DNA of 64,000 nucleotides from Paraspadella gotoi (Eukaryota > Chaetognatha), in assembly GCA_051294375.1 (NCBI GenBank), contig CM119269.1:23355497-23419496 (forward strand), read 5' to 3'. A program made the translations under genes and the position numbers. The notes under the pieces are model-generated. The model ran no database searches and had not been told where the DNA came from. It saw only the letters and a list, made by a program, of their open reading frames with translations. Position 1 is the first letter of the stretch, and each line of letters starts with the position of its first letter. Positions 29,936-40,960 of the stretch are shown in pieces.

Positions 29936-30990
29936 CTCTCACCGTTTTCCCTTTCAAAATATCAAAAGGTTCCCAGTCGAAATTGTAAAGAACAAAATTC
30001 ATCCAATCAGATGGCGACTTTAAAGAATCCATCGCCTGAAAAATTGATATATTTGAAAAAAGGTGGATTGAAACATTCTGTTAGAGTGGATTGAAAATTC
30101 TGTTAGGGTAAATTGAAAATGCTTTTAGGGTAGATTTAAAATGCTGTTAGGGTAGTTAAAATATGGTGTTAGGGTGTAAAGAATATCCTAAGGGCTGGAT
30201 AATACTGTAAGGGTGTTTAAGATGGTGCTACTAAAGAATTAAGTTTGACTTATACCCTAATGATTGTTTGTTACAATGTACCGATGCAATGATGTAAGAC
30301 TAATATTTGATAAGTTATTGACTATTTGACTATTCTTCGCTTTAGTTTAAATAAAAATAGACCTTTTTTACCAAACAGAATGAGCTGAAGAGATCAAACC
30401 AAAAAAATGGTTACTGAAGTTAAAAAAAAATGTTGGTGAGATTTTGAGTGATTAATGATCCGAGATTTAATGGTCCGAAGGTTGGCCTTGAATTGGGAAT
30501 GATATGAAGGGCAGTCACATAAATACACTTTATTTTCTTCTCTATCTCTCTCCATCTCTCTCTCTTTTCTTATAAATGAAATTTATACAATAGTAAATTA
30601 TCCACTAATTTAATAAATAAGCTATATTGATCCCAACTTTGGACAATCTATGGTGGTTTAAGGCCTCCATCAATCTTACAAGATAATGACATAGCAGGTA
30701 CCTGTAAGCTTTCAATTAAGACTCTCTCATAGTATAGATAATTTACTCCCAACAAAACCGGCTTATCATTTAGGTGGTATAATGTTTTTTAGACTTGAGA
30801 GAATAAAGATCAAAGATATGTATTCCGCAAGTTTGAAAATAGAAAAAGATCTCCCCATATTGTTGATTTGCGTCACCTCGTTCTTTTGTTTAAATTCCTC
30901 ATCGGACGTAGAGTCAGTCATTAGTTTGTTGGTGATTCTGAAGATGTCGCTCGCCCAATCAGGAGAGCGTAAACCCAATTTGCTTGACAT
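24285..30990 (-). CDS. SMYD4: SMYD4-like SET/MYND lysine methyltransferase, 516 codons
   Basis: SMYD proteins transfer methyl groups from SAM to lysines; SMYD4 is the divergent member. Fourteen exons join in phase: 30877-30990, 29943-30035, 29415-29615, 28842-28943, 28617-28749, 26828-26866, 26647-26746, 26394-26496, 26092-26195, 25488-25627, 25250-25352, 24747-24877, 24587-24667, 24285-24391. Order of parts: N-terminal region, then RGRFIAATKDLTPGELILRE (SET start, very like vertebrate SMYD4), MYND finger (CDTC, CESC, WCSQDC, YHVWEC), a helical linker, LFLKASQINHSCRPNC (SET NHSC motif), KKGEEIFITYE (catalytic Tyr region), FNCFCRFC (post-SET) and a short helical C-terminus. Compared with vertebrate SMYD4, both the N-terminal TPR region and the C-terminal repeats are much reduced. 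The start ATG at 30990 opens an in-phase exon. Confidence 0.9.
24893..25235. mobile_element. TIR element with TTAGGG-like interior in SMYD4 intron
   Basis: The left end ggccttattttcccatgatg and right end (complement ggctcacttttccgagagtc) are inverted. The interior 24955-25140 is a degenerate gggttagggttaaa array. It lies between two SMYD4 exons. Confidence 0.6.
25785..26135 (-). repeat. 45-bp minisatellite spanning a SMYD4 exon end and donor
   Basis: On the minus strand the exon ends HMLRIKNNCFEL with donor AA|gtaaga. The 45-bp unit, covering the last roughly 37 exon bases plus the donor, is repeated about seven more times into the intron. Every unit keeps a gtaaga-like site, but read-through meets an in-frame TAA. 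Confidence 0.9.
27796..28400 (+). mobile_element. Two direct copies of a second tRNA-derived SINE
   Basis: About 200-bp copies at 27796-27990 and 28194-28395 begin gactaaaatccaccaaccgt and end ttctgtcactaacaaataac. Each has a tRNA-like fold: A-box-like tggccattggtgccgg, a perfect anticodon-type stem ggaggc/gcctcc (best in the second copy), then B-box-like ggggttctagccc. The roughly 200 bp between them (27991-28193) are CAA-rich. Tandem SINE insertion or a short LTR-type arrangement are both possible. They lie in a SMYD4 intron. Confidence 0.6.
29032..29417 (-). repeat. 21-bp minisatellite at a SMYD4 exon donor
   Basis: On the minus strand the exon ends ...GACTTTGACAGG and the intron opens gtcaaggtcattggggttag, which repeats about 18 times. 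Each unit restores ttagg|gtcaag, a copy of the weak donor context. The 21-bp length also yields a long repetitive open frame that is not a gene. Confidence 0.9.
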
Positions 30991-31667
30991 TATTCTATTT
31001 TAATTTCTTTTCCTTTATTATGATATCTTTAGTTAAAAAATCGATTATTTGTGGCGCGAGTTTGTTTGTTATTTTTATTTTTTATTGACGAGTTGTTGAT
31101 TGTAGCGCCGCCTCTAGACGCAAGCGGCGGCGCGCGTTGCCTCTAGATGGCGTAAAAGTTCCATCGTAATTTTATTCTTTAATTAATAGTAATAAATATT
31201 TTTTATGAATCGTTTTTATTTAAATCATAATCGTTTGGTTCGCGTTTGGAGGCGAAAAATAATCATCTGTAAAAAAATTATTTGTTGTGTTGTTGTTTTA
31301 TTGCATCTTATTTTATTCTTTTCTTTTCTTTTCTTTTCTTTTGTATTCTTTTCTTTTCTTTTCTTTTCTTTTCTTTTCCTTTCTTGTTTTTTAATTCATT
31401 TTATTCATTCTTTTGTTTATTTATAATTTTCTTTTGTTTATTTTTAATTGTCTTTTTATTTTCTTTTTATTTCATTTTCATTTCTTTTGTTTTTGTTTAC
31501 TTTTGTTTTTGTTTTTCTTTGTCTTTTTTGTTTCTCTCGTTTTCTTTCTTCTCATCACCGACGGCGGAAAATCGAGAGGTGAAGAGAAATGAAGAGATTC
31601 TCTCCGATCGTCTCGCACTCTATCTGACTGTAGGGGTCTCTCTCTCGCTCTCTCTCGCTCTTCTCTC

Positions 31668-31719
<52 letters not shown>

Positions 31720-31721
31720 GT

Positions 31722-31791
<70 letters not shown>

Positions 31792-31913
31792 CTCCGCCTC
31801 TCCTCCTCTCTCTCTCTCTCTCTCCTCTTCTCTCACTCTTTCATCGATTTCAAGTGAAATTCGCCGAAAACAAAAAATCGAGTAAAAAAAAAAATTCGGG
31901 ATCGAGTTAGAGA

Positions 31914-31964
<51 letters not shown>

Positions 31965-32450
31965 TAAAGAAAAGTGAGAAATGAGAGAGGAAAGATTAAA
32001 GGAAAAAGATGAGGAAGATAATTAATTGAAAACAGGAAATTGAGAAGGTAAAAAATATTGAAAGTAGAAAGAAAGAGGAAAGATGAAGAAATAGGGAAGG
32101 TAAGAAAATATTGAAAATAGAAAGAAATAGGAAAGCTGAAAAAATAGGGAAGGTAAGAAAATATTGAAAGTAGAAAGAAATAGAAAAGATGAAGAAATAG
32201 AGAAGGTAAGAAAATATTTAAAAATTTATGAAATTACTTGAAAGGGAAATAAAAAGAAAGATAAAGAGAGACTGATATTTGTCGAAAAATAGTTGGTGAC
32301 TGTAAGAAAGAAAAGATAAAGGAAAATTATAGAATATAACAATAATTGTAATTCCGAAGTGTTTCGCCACTGTGTAATCATATAACTACTGTGACAAGTC
32401 AATGCAGTAGAAGCGCCATTGAGCGTCTAACACACCCTGAATAGGAATTT
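30991..32450. repeat. Upstream region of SMYD4: GC patch, T-rich (tttct)n, long (CT)n/(GA)n
   Basis: A short GC-rich patch (31100-31150, agcgccgcctctagacgcaa and gcggcggcgcgcgttgcctc) lies 110-160 bp upstream of the SMYD4 ATG and could belong to its promoter. A (cttttc)n tract follows at 31310-31385, then (CT)n at 31632-31850 and (GA)n at 31911-31962. The open frames here are simple-repeat artefacts. Confidence 0.6.
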
Positions 32451-32639
32451 CATCTTTTATTCTTTATGCAATTTATTTCAAAACAAAAGGTAGCGCTGGC
32501 AGTCACTTAGATTGAGTCCGTAAAAATAACAAAAGAGCAACCAATTTGAAGTGAAGATAACAAAAGAGAAACCAAATTTTAGCTGCATTAAATTTTGGGT
32601 CATGTGGTCATTTTTAGAGGTGATGACATAACTTCACAT

Positions 32640-32947
32640 GTTCTCATGATAATTTCTGATGATATCATCAAAGGTGGAATCTAAACCAAGGAATCGAATC
32701 GGATTCTTATCGGAATCAAACCGGATCAGAGACTCGGATGAAATCAACCAAGAACTCACTGATTGGATGAATCGACCAATGAGAAGAGGACCCATGTCGA
32801 TGATCCGATGGCTCTGTATAAATACTGACCATTTCTGTATTGATTCAATATGCCTGTAAACTCTCACACCGTTCTTTGCTTGTGAAATATTTGTCAATAA
32901 ATTCCACCTTGGTTTCATGTTGAAATCTCTGTCTACTTACTTAAATG
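32640..32947 (+). mobile_element. LTR-like sequence upstream of a tRNA-complementary segment
   Basis: In order: a CCAAT box (32775), a TATA box tataaata (about 32817), a poly(A) signal aataaa (about 32896), then a tRNA-Leu 3' complement starting TGG at 32948. This is the expected order for promoter, R region and primer-binding site of an LTR. I could not find a clear TG...CA boundary, a second LTR or gag/pol, so a solo or decayed element is the most that can be claimed. Confidence 0.45.
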
Positions 32948-32992
32948 TGGTGGCAGAGGTCGGATTCGAACCCACGCCTCCGAAGAGACTTA
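32948..32992 (-). other. tRNA-Leu-like 3' half including CCA
   Basis: The minus strand reads aagtctcttcggaggcgtgg then gttcgaatccgacctctgcc acca. This matches the long variable arm, T arm, acceptor strand and CCA of eukaryotic tRNA-Leu. No matching 5' acceptor strand is found, so it is not an intact tRNA gene. The encoded CCA points to copying from a mature tRNA or to a primer-binding site extended well beyond 18 nt. Confidence 0.6.
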
Positions 32993-32999
32993 AATGATA

Positions 33000-33424
33000 T
33001 ATATGCACGTTAAAAGTCCTTTATTACTTAATTGAGCTAAATTGATAACGTATTACCTGAGCTATGAGTATTTTTTACATAAGTGAGATAGACCGACGAA
33101 TTGACAGACCGACCGACAGAAAAGGTATTTATTGAGTTGCTCCGCGAGTACTCGCGGCTCAACTTAAAACTTAAGTTAAAAAAAAAACAGGAAATAATTT
33201 CTTTTTCTGTAACTTTTAATATTTATCAATCGCTTTGATTTTGATATTTTATTACAATGTTTAAATATTCTGCTTCAATGATTTTGGTTAAATTGTAGAC
33301 ATAAATTATTCATAAATATGACGAAAAATCGCATTTAATTTAGTTTTATTATCATCAGCTTTGAACATGGTAATAGAATTTCAAACAACATTTGTAAACG
33401 TAATTATGAAAAGAAATAAACGGC

Positions 33425-33496
<72 letters not shown>

Positions 33497-33647
33497 AATG
33501 ATGATGATTAGGCGGTCAATGAGTGGGAGTTAAAAAAATGTTTTTTTTTACGTTAAAATTTTTTTTTCACCTTTGATTTGCCCCTCTCTCTCTCTCTTTC
33601 TCGCTCTCTCTCTCTCTTTCTCTTTCTCTTCTCGCTCTCCGCTCTCG

Positions 33648-33731
<84 letters not shown>

Positions 33732-34087
33732 CCTCCCTCTCGCGAGCTCGTTTTTTCCTTCACTCGACAGTATTACTTATAAAAAAAGGGTAAAAAAAGA
33801 GAAAAAATTGAAATTCAAAATGAGAAAAAGTGAAATAAAGATCTAAGTTTTGGCTGAATTAAATAAATTACATATGTTCGACCTGATTAGTACAAATCTG
33901 CGCTTTTAGAGACATTTAATCTATTTGTAGTAAATAGTAATGCAGTAACAAAAAGTAGAATAAAAAAGCTCATTTTTAGAGCACCAGAGAGAGAGAGAGA
34001 AAATTTGCTTTTCTTAATCGATCGTGAATACAAAACTGACAACAAATGTTTGACTTCGTGAGAAGATATTAAATTTACTTTGAGAAG

Positions 34088-34132
<45 letters not shown>

Positions 34133-34457
34133 CTACAGTAGGAGCTATTGTGATATACACAACGAAAATCCATTAGTGGAGCAAGATTGGTTCAAGTGTT
34201 CACTTATCAAGATTGGTTTAATTTGCTAAAAGAATAATCCGTACTTCTGATTAGTTAACAAATTATAAGAGATGCACATTATCATATTTTGGGTGGACTT
34301 TTCTTTACAAAACGTTTCAAGTTTAGTAAAAAGTCAAATAAAAAATATGTTTATTATACTGTGACTAAATACAAACAATATTAAACGATGGTGCTATCTT
34401 TTGTGGCGGACTAATTAAAGTTACACGAAATCCTTGACATTGGTATAGCCTTGGTTA

Positions 34458-34489
<32 letters not shown>

Positions 34490-34772
34490 TTTCTCTCTCT
34501 TCAAAACTCAACCAACAACTTTATAAAAAATCTTATTTATAAATTTCTGAAATAAGGTTGTAAAATGATTGGTAGACAAGCTTGCCAGCTTGTAAGCTTA
34601 CAAGCTTCGTCGCTTTAAAGCTTGCAATTTTTTTAAAGCTTTAAACTTTGAACTTCTGACGCACTTTGTCTCAAATATTAAAAAAAAGTATTAAATTTAC
34701 TGTATAATTATATAACAGACTGCTTTTCGTACGACTTCGTGGGCGGGGAAGTCTGAAAAAAGACAGAGAGAG

Positions 34773-34810
<38 letters not shown>

Positions 34811-34985
34811 GATCTTCTTATCTGACTTTGAATGGCAAAGTTTTTTCGGAGATTTGATCAAAAGCACCTGAGGTCCCGAACCTTTTGGGTTTTAAACTCT
34901 AGAACCTAAAACTCAACTAAAAAACTTCAGACTTTAGGACTTGAGTCTTGAGTATTTAATTTTAAATCTAAAACTTAGATTTTCT
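33000..34985. repeat. Gene-poor stretch with (ATG)n, (CT)n, (GA)n and (TCG)n
   Basis: (GAT)n at 33425-33510, (CT)n at 33583-33728, (GA)n at 34090-34130 and 34770-34807, and (TCG)n at 34457-34489. A 16-bp palindrome ccgcgagtactcgcgg occurs at about 33143. No coding exon is recognised. Confidence 0.75.
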
Positions 34986-34989
34986 AGTC

Positions 34990-35215
34990 AGGCATTACAA
35001 TAAGTTCACCCCGCCTATAAGCACATCACATTCAGTCGTGACCCGTTGGCTCATTGAGTTATACCATCAGCTCATGATCGTCAGGTGCCAGGATCGAACT
35101 GCGTTGGTAGGGAAGCGTGAAGACGGCCGGAAACCGCTTCGTTGGCCTGAAAAACCCACAAGCCTGGTTTTATGTCATGGACCCTTTCCATGGATGCTGT
35201 AGAAGCATAGAAAAT
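34990..35215 (+). mobile_element. tRNA-derived SINE, plus strand, full length
   Basis: The head contains ttggctcattgagttatacc (A box) and the complement-diverged B region gtgccaggatcgaactgcg, followed by the body gaagcgtgaagacggccgga and caagcctggttttatgtcat. It resembles the 20853-21105 copy in the opposite orientation. Confidence 0.75.
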
Positions 35216-35591
35216 AATGTCAGTTATCTTCAGCCAAGTTAAAGCTTTAGCCTAAGTTTAAAATCTTAATGTTTATTTTTGTTTTTAAACAATGACACTC
35301 AGATTTATTAAAAAGGGTTCAGTGTCTCACTGTTTTACTAACAGACCTTCAGAGAAAACTTTAAGAAGATCAAGTTCAAGTCCGAACAGGTCTTTTAATT
35401 TGCACAGTGAGTTATATCTTTTTTTTTGCAGAAAACCCCGCCCCGCACAGTTGATTCTCTCTCTCCACCGGAAATTCACAAAACTAAACAATTTTCTTTC
35501 ATTAAAATCTAATTTTAAATTCTTAATTTCTTACCAAATATTTTTTTCTTTTTTAAAACAGAAAATATTAGTTTGAAGGTAACTTTTCTTT

Positions 35592-35690
35592 TCAGGGGCG
35601 AAGGCGGAGGCTGCGGGGCGCCAGCAGGGGGACGCGGGGGGACGCCTCAGCCGCCGCTGCCTCCTGCGGCGTGCTGCTGGTTCCTGCTGC
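35592..35690 (+). other. GC-rich exon-like block after a polypyrimidine-AG
   Basis: Preceded by ggtaacttttcttttcag, the block gggcgaaggcggaggctgcg to gccgctgcctcctgcggcgt is sharply GC-rich against its AT-rich surroundings. A degraded inverted copy sits at 36838-36945 (including the ttttcag) and a same-strand degraded copy at about 38075-38125. No frame is convincing: the longest is Arg/Ala/Gly-rich. It could be an exon multiplied in noisy sequence, or a repeat. Confidence 0.4.
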
Positions 35691-35999
35691 TGATTTCAAA
35701 TCGAGTTTCATCGCGTACGATGTTCCTTGATTATCTGGAGCCGTCTCTCTCTCTCTCTCTCTCTCTCTCTAAAGTAAGGAGAGAGAGAGAGAGAAGCGAG
35801 AGGGAATGGAATAAGAGCTGAATCAAACAAGGCAGATATAAAACCATACCGTATAAAAAAACAAATAAAATAGACTTCTTCCCTTTCCCGCCGCATTACA
35901 CTTTTCTAGAATCATAAAACTAGCTTTTGTTTTTCCCCTGTTTTTTCTCTTCTTTTTGGTTGCTTCTCCTCCGCTTTTTTTGTTGCTTTCGTTCTCTTA

Positions 36000-38890
36000 T
36001 TGCCCAGTCTTTCTGTTCCTTTTCGCAAATGATTCTGGTTGGATTGAATGAGAGATGTGAGAAAACCGAGCGCTGAAACTCGGCGCAGTTGCTTTGTTTG
36101 TGAGAAGGTATGAGGAGTAATATTTGTAAAGATGATTTAGAAAAAGGGCTAGATCATGTGAAGATGGTGTGGTTTTGTTTGGGTCGCGTTCGTGGTACTG
36201 GGTTGATGTGTGGTGTTGGTTTTGCGGCTAAAGTTGGTTTTTAATATGTGTTATATGAGTGGGCGCCTGGATGTAGGTTGGAATCAATATAGTTAATTGA
36301 TAGCACATTTATAGGGGATGAATATGAAAATATCTCTCTCAACATACACTAAAAAATCAGTCAACGGGGATATTCGAGGATGAGTAAATAGGAGACGGAT
36401 GGAGGAGTAGTGGTGTAAGTGTGTAATTCATCTGATGTGTTCGAGGGCTCGTGGCGTTTTGGATTGGGCCGGTGGTCCTTAAGGATGTAGGGTAGGTCGA
36501 GTGTAAAAGAGCGTAGAGTAGAGACGATGAATCTGATGACGGTAGTTAGGAGGATGGCACGGACGGGCTACATGAGAGAGGGGTGTGGGTCCCTTTGTGA
36601 AGTCTGTGTATGAAATGTAAATGAGGCGGTAGAATGGAAGCCATGTTAGAAGAAAAGGAGACAATAGAGTAGAGAGAGATGAGGAGAGATGTATGGAGGA
36701 GAAGGGAGTAAGAGAAGAACGGAGGCCGGGCGTGTTCCCAGATAATGGTGCATTGAGATGAGAAAACAAGAGTAGCGCAGGGATGAGGACCGATGAAATC
36801 AGCAAGCAGGGGAACCATGGCAGCACTCTGTCCGGCAAAGAGGCGGAGGCGGTCGGCCTGACGCGTCCCCCCGCGTCCACCCTGGCTGCGCCCCGCAGGG
36901 CCTGCCGCCTTCCGCCTGAAAAGAAGGTTACCTTCGAAACTCATGATTGTGATGCTGGTTGGATGTAAAAAAGAGCAATGAGAGATATATTATTGGTAGG
37001 AAATTGAAGAATTTAAAGGATTACTCTCTGATTGTTTAGTGAGGAATGAATGGAAATTGCATTGTAGTGGATGTGGGAGTGAATTTCGGATCGAGGTGGG
37101 AGAGAGAGAACAACTTGGGTGGCGGGGGCGGGGTTTTCTGCAAAAAGAAGAGATATTAACTGCACTATGGGTGCAAATTTAAAAGACTGATGTTCGACTT
37201 GAAATTGATCTTCTTAAAGTTTTTTGCTCTCTGAAGGTTCTGTTAGTTAAGAAGCAGTGAGACTACTGACCCTTCTTTTAATAAATCTGTGAGTGTCTAT
37301 TGTTAACGTTAGGAGAAACTAAGAGAATAACATTAAGATTTTAAAGGAACTTAGATCGTTTCACAACACGTGAATCGGTTTAGGAGTCGGGTAGGAGGAG
37401 GAGTGAGTTGATGTGATGGAGTGAGTAGGAGAAGATCCTAGAGGTTGTCAAAAGTGGATGGCTTAATGTGTTGTTTGGTTATGTACGTTGTTGGGTTTGT
37501 TAAAGCAGATATTGAGCTGTGGGTGTGACTTGAGTGGGGTGTGTGTGGTGGGTGGGTTGGTGGTGTAGAGGGAAGTCAGTGATTGTTAGTGTTTAGAAAG
37601 GGGTCAGGTGGGTGTGGCTCGTGTGCCTCGAACTCGTTTTATCTGGGAGACAGGAGCCTGCTTCAGATGAGAACTTGGTATAGAAGATCGAAGGGTGTTC
37701 ACAGGTGCCGGAGCAGGATCTTTTAGGATGTGGTTGCACATGCTGAGGTCGGTTATATCGGGTTCTTTTTTTTTTTGCAGAAACGCGTGGCGCTCGGTGG
37801 TGGAGTTGTGCGCCGCGGGCAGGCACTAGTGTGATTCTCGTGGTGCTCCGACGCTGGAAATTGGGCACGAAAGTTGAGCTGAAACCAATTTTCTTGTTTC
37901 AGTGTGGAAAGAGTTAGATTTTTATAATATCTTTAATTCGGTGTTAACCGAACATTATTGTTTTTGGGTTCTGTTTTTTGAGGAAAGAAAACGAGGGAAT
38001 AGAGTGACGTGTTGGGAGTGGGTGGGCTTTGTTGGGTTGTTTTGACGGGTTTGCGTTGGTAATTCCGTTTCTTTTCGCAGGGGGAGTCTGAAGGCGGCTG
38101 CGCTGCGTGGCGCCAAGTTCTTAGGGGGGAACGGGGGTGTGGTGTGGGGTGGGGTTGGGGGGTTGGGTGTTCGGTGGTAGGCGGGGGGGTGTGGTCGGGG
38201 GGAGGGGGGTGGGTGGGGAGAGGTGCTTTTGTTGGTACGTGGGTCGGGTGACGGCTCTCAGTGCGCGGCCGCTTCGGCCAGCTCCTGGCGGACGGTTGCT
38301 GACTGGTTTCCTGTCTGGCTGAATTTTTTCAAAATGCTGAGTTTTCATGCGGCGCTACGAGGGATGTCACTTGAGGTGGGTATCTGGAGTGCCGTCTGCT
38401 CTCTCGGGTGGCGTGTGTTTCTGTTGGGGTTGGGGGGGGTAGGGGGGTGGGGGGTTTCGGGTGGTGTCACTCGGGGGGGTGGTTGTGTAGTTTGTGGGTC
38501 GATTGGGGTTGGGGGGGTTGTTTTCGGGTTGGTGGGTGGGTGCTGGCGGTGTGTGTGCGGTGGTTGCTTTGGGGGGGGGGGGGTGTGGTAGTCGGGTGAA
38601 CTGGCGTGCGGTGGTGTGTGGAGGGGGAGGTTTTGTGGGAGGAGTCGTCGGGGTGTTGGTGCCGGGGACGATTCGTTAGTGTCTTGCTCCTGGGGGGCGG
38701 GGCTGTTGTGTGAGGTCGTTCTCTGGTGGATTTCTGTGGGTGCGGGTGGGTGTTTCGGTTATTCGTCCTCTCCGTGGCCGCTCAGGTCCGTTCTCTCCTC
38801 TCATTTCTCTCTGCTCTCTGCTCTTCTCGGTGCAAAGTCAGCAGGTGGCTCTTCTCTCTACTCTCGTCTTAACTATTTCACCTACGGGGT
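36000..38890. other. GT-rich, noisy sequence without a readable gene
   Basis: Composition shifts to G/T-rich (for example 38120-38760, long runs of ggggtgtggt type). Fragments look like insertion-laden versions of elements seen elsewhere. This is compatible with unpolished long-read consensus over a repeat. I support no gene here. Confidence 0.6.
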
Positions 38891-40960
38891 TTTTTCTCCT
38901 TCGTATCAGTTAGCGGATGATTCATGAGAGAAACTCGTTGCTTGCTTTTCCAAATTTGCTAGGTCGGCGTGCGCGTTTTAGATAAGCACGAAACCTATTT
39001 TTTTAAAAAACGTGGATTTAAAAATGCATTGTTTTCGGTTAGTTTACTAAATAAGGCGAGCCTAAAGATTTCAGGTGTATTTGAAACAAATTTCATTCTT
39101 TTTATTTTTGCTAACACAGCAAACTGAAATGAATAAGAATTCGAATTACTATCTTTGTTATAGGATTACAATGCATACATTTTTATAAATAAAAAGAAAA
39201 TATAGAATCACATCCTTCGTATAATTAATAAAATTATTTCAGTTTGATCTACAGATCGTTTGGGAGGAGAACTTATTGTTTAAAGGAAAATGTTTATAAG
39301 CTAAGTAACGTTATATATAATGTAAATACACAAAGATCTCAAGCAGAAGCGAGTTATACTGTCATCTAAGGGAATTTTATTTCAGTGAACTTCAGAAGTT
39401 ATACTATCATTACAAATCGAATAAACAAAAGTTATTTTATATGTTGAAACTTAAGAAGCTAAACAACTAATTAACAGCGGACACAGATAATAAAAGTCGA
39501 TTCTACAATCATGATTATCATTAGAGAAGATATGATTGTCTGATACCAAAGTGTAAGTATTATGAGATCAGTCGACTATAGGTTGGCGAGTCGTTAGGAA
39601 CTTTTCTTTATTAGAATTTGTTTGCACTTGCAAGATATACGCCTGAAGATTTTTTTTTTACAAATAATTGATATGTAATTTAATGAGATGAAAGTTGGTA
39701 TTGATGGTTGATTAATGAACCAAATAACAGAAAGAAAATATTTTACGATTGGTAACTGATAATGTAAGTAGTAGGTGTTTGCTAACCTTGCTCAGAGAAT
39801 AAATTATATTTTTTTATTTTTACCCGTATGTCGGCATACAGGACCGGGGCAATATTTTTTTAGTTAATCTATTAAAAGTAGTTATAATAAGTAAAGGAAT
39901 ATGTGTACGAAGTATAGTAATTATAGTTAGACTTGTGTCTTTTGAATATACCTGCCTTGTTGTTAAGAGTAATGTGGATGATTATATATGATGGTGCTGA
40001 AGATCTGTGCTATTATCGATTTTGTGTTTTTTTGTTGTTTGTGATTTTTCGTTGTGAAATTAATGGTGCTCGTATATATAAATGTAAATGGTTGTATATA
40101 TTGAGATAACTCGTAAGGTAACTGAACTCAATCTTTGTAATTTATAAATAGCACAATAACTACATATACAATGACAGACCACGCGTAGTGTATTGCAGGT
40201 ACAAGTATTTGTTGTACGGAAGTGTTGTAAGAGGTCAAGCATGAAATGATGAGGGCAGAGCGTACGGTTCATTAATAATTTTGAAGTATAAATATATCAT
40301 TATTTTTTTGTGTTTAAGAATGAAGAAAATGAACAATTTTGCTATGAAGTCAGCCAGTGACCTTTCCAAAGTAAATGTAAAAGCGTGAATATGATGAAGT
40401 ACGCCGAAATAAATCGCTAATGCTAGAGGAAAGAAGAATCAGTGAGGATTGAAGAAAGGCTATTTGAATTGGGATGTTGAGCCGAGTACGGGCATTTGAG
40501 AAATAATAAGGTAAATAGTAAGATTAACAGAAAAATATTAAATAATTTAGAAAATATAAATATTGCATAAAGAGGCCAATAACAATAGAAGATAGATCGT
40601 GAACCGGGTGTATGGTGTTACTTGTAATGAGGTGAATATTTTACCGCAAGATGTAGTAAACAATTATTTTGACTCGTGGCAGGGGACACCTGGTTGTTGT
40701 CTGTCGCAAGTATGCAAATAAGATTTTTTGCTCTGTAATTTTAATTTATGTGTTGCACAGTTTCGAGAATTAAAACCTATGAGATAGAAAAAGTATGCTA
40801 TGTTCTTTTCTTGTAGAGTGAGTGATTATGAGGCTTAAACCATAAGCTGTCCCAAAGTCCAGGTGGGCAGAATAGCTTATTTATTAAGTGGAATGTATAT
40901 ATTTTTATTGGTTGTACCGAATTTCATAAAGCAGGACCGGTGAACATAGCGTGTCCAAGA
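38890..40960 (+). repeat. Divergent third copy of 61.04-62.47 kb
   Basis: Shares long runs with 61045-62470, for example ttgttttcggttagtttact, cagtgaggatt and gagaaataataag, but is about 45% longer through scattered insertions. Its 3' end matches the repeat 'R-B' end at 62460. Confidence 0.8.

Noticed and set aside
31282-31857. Long Ser/Leu/Phe-rich open frame, and similar ones at 14327-14647, 33548-33793 and 58767-59198
   Set aside because: They are products of (CT)n/(GA)n and T-rich tracts, without conserved motifs or exon structure.
35292-35576. 94-codon frame before the GC-rich block
   Set aside because: No family motif, AT-rich 3' half and no splice evidence.
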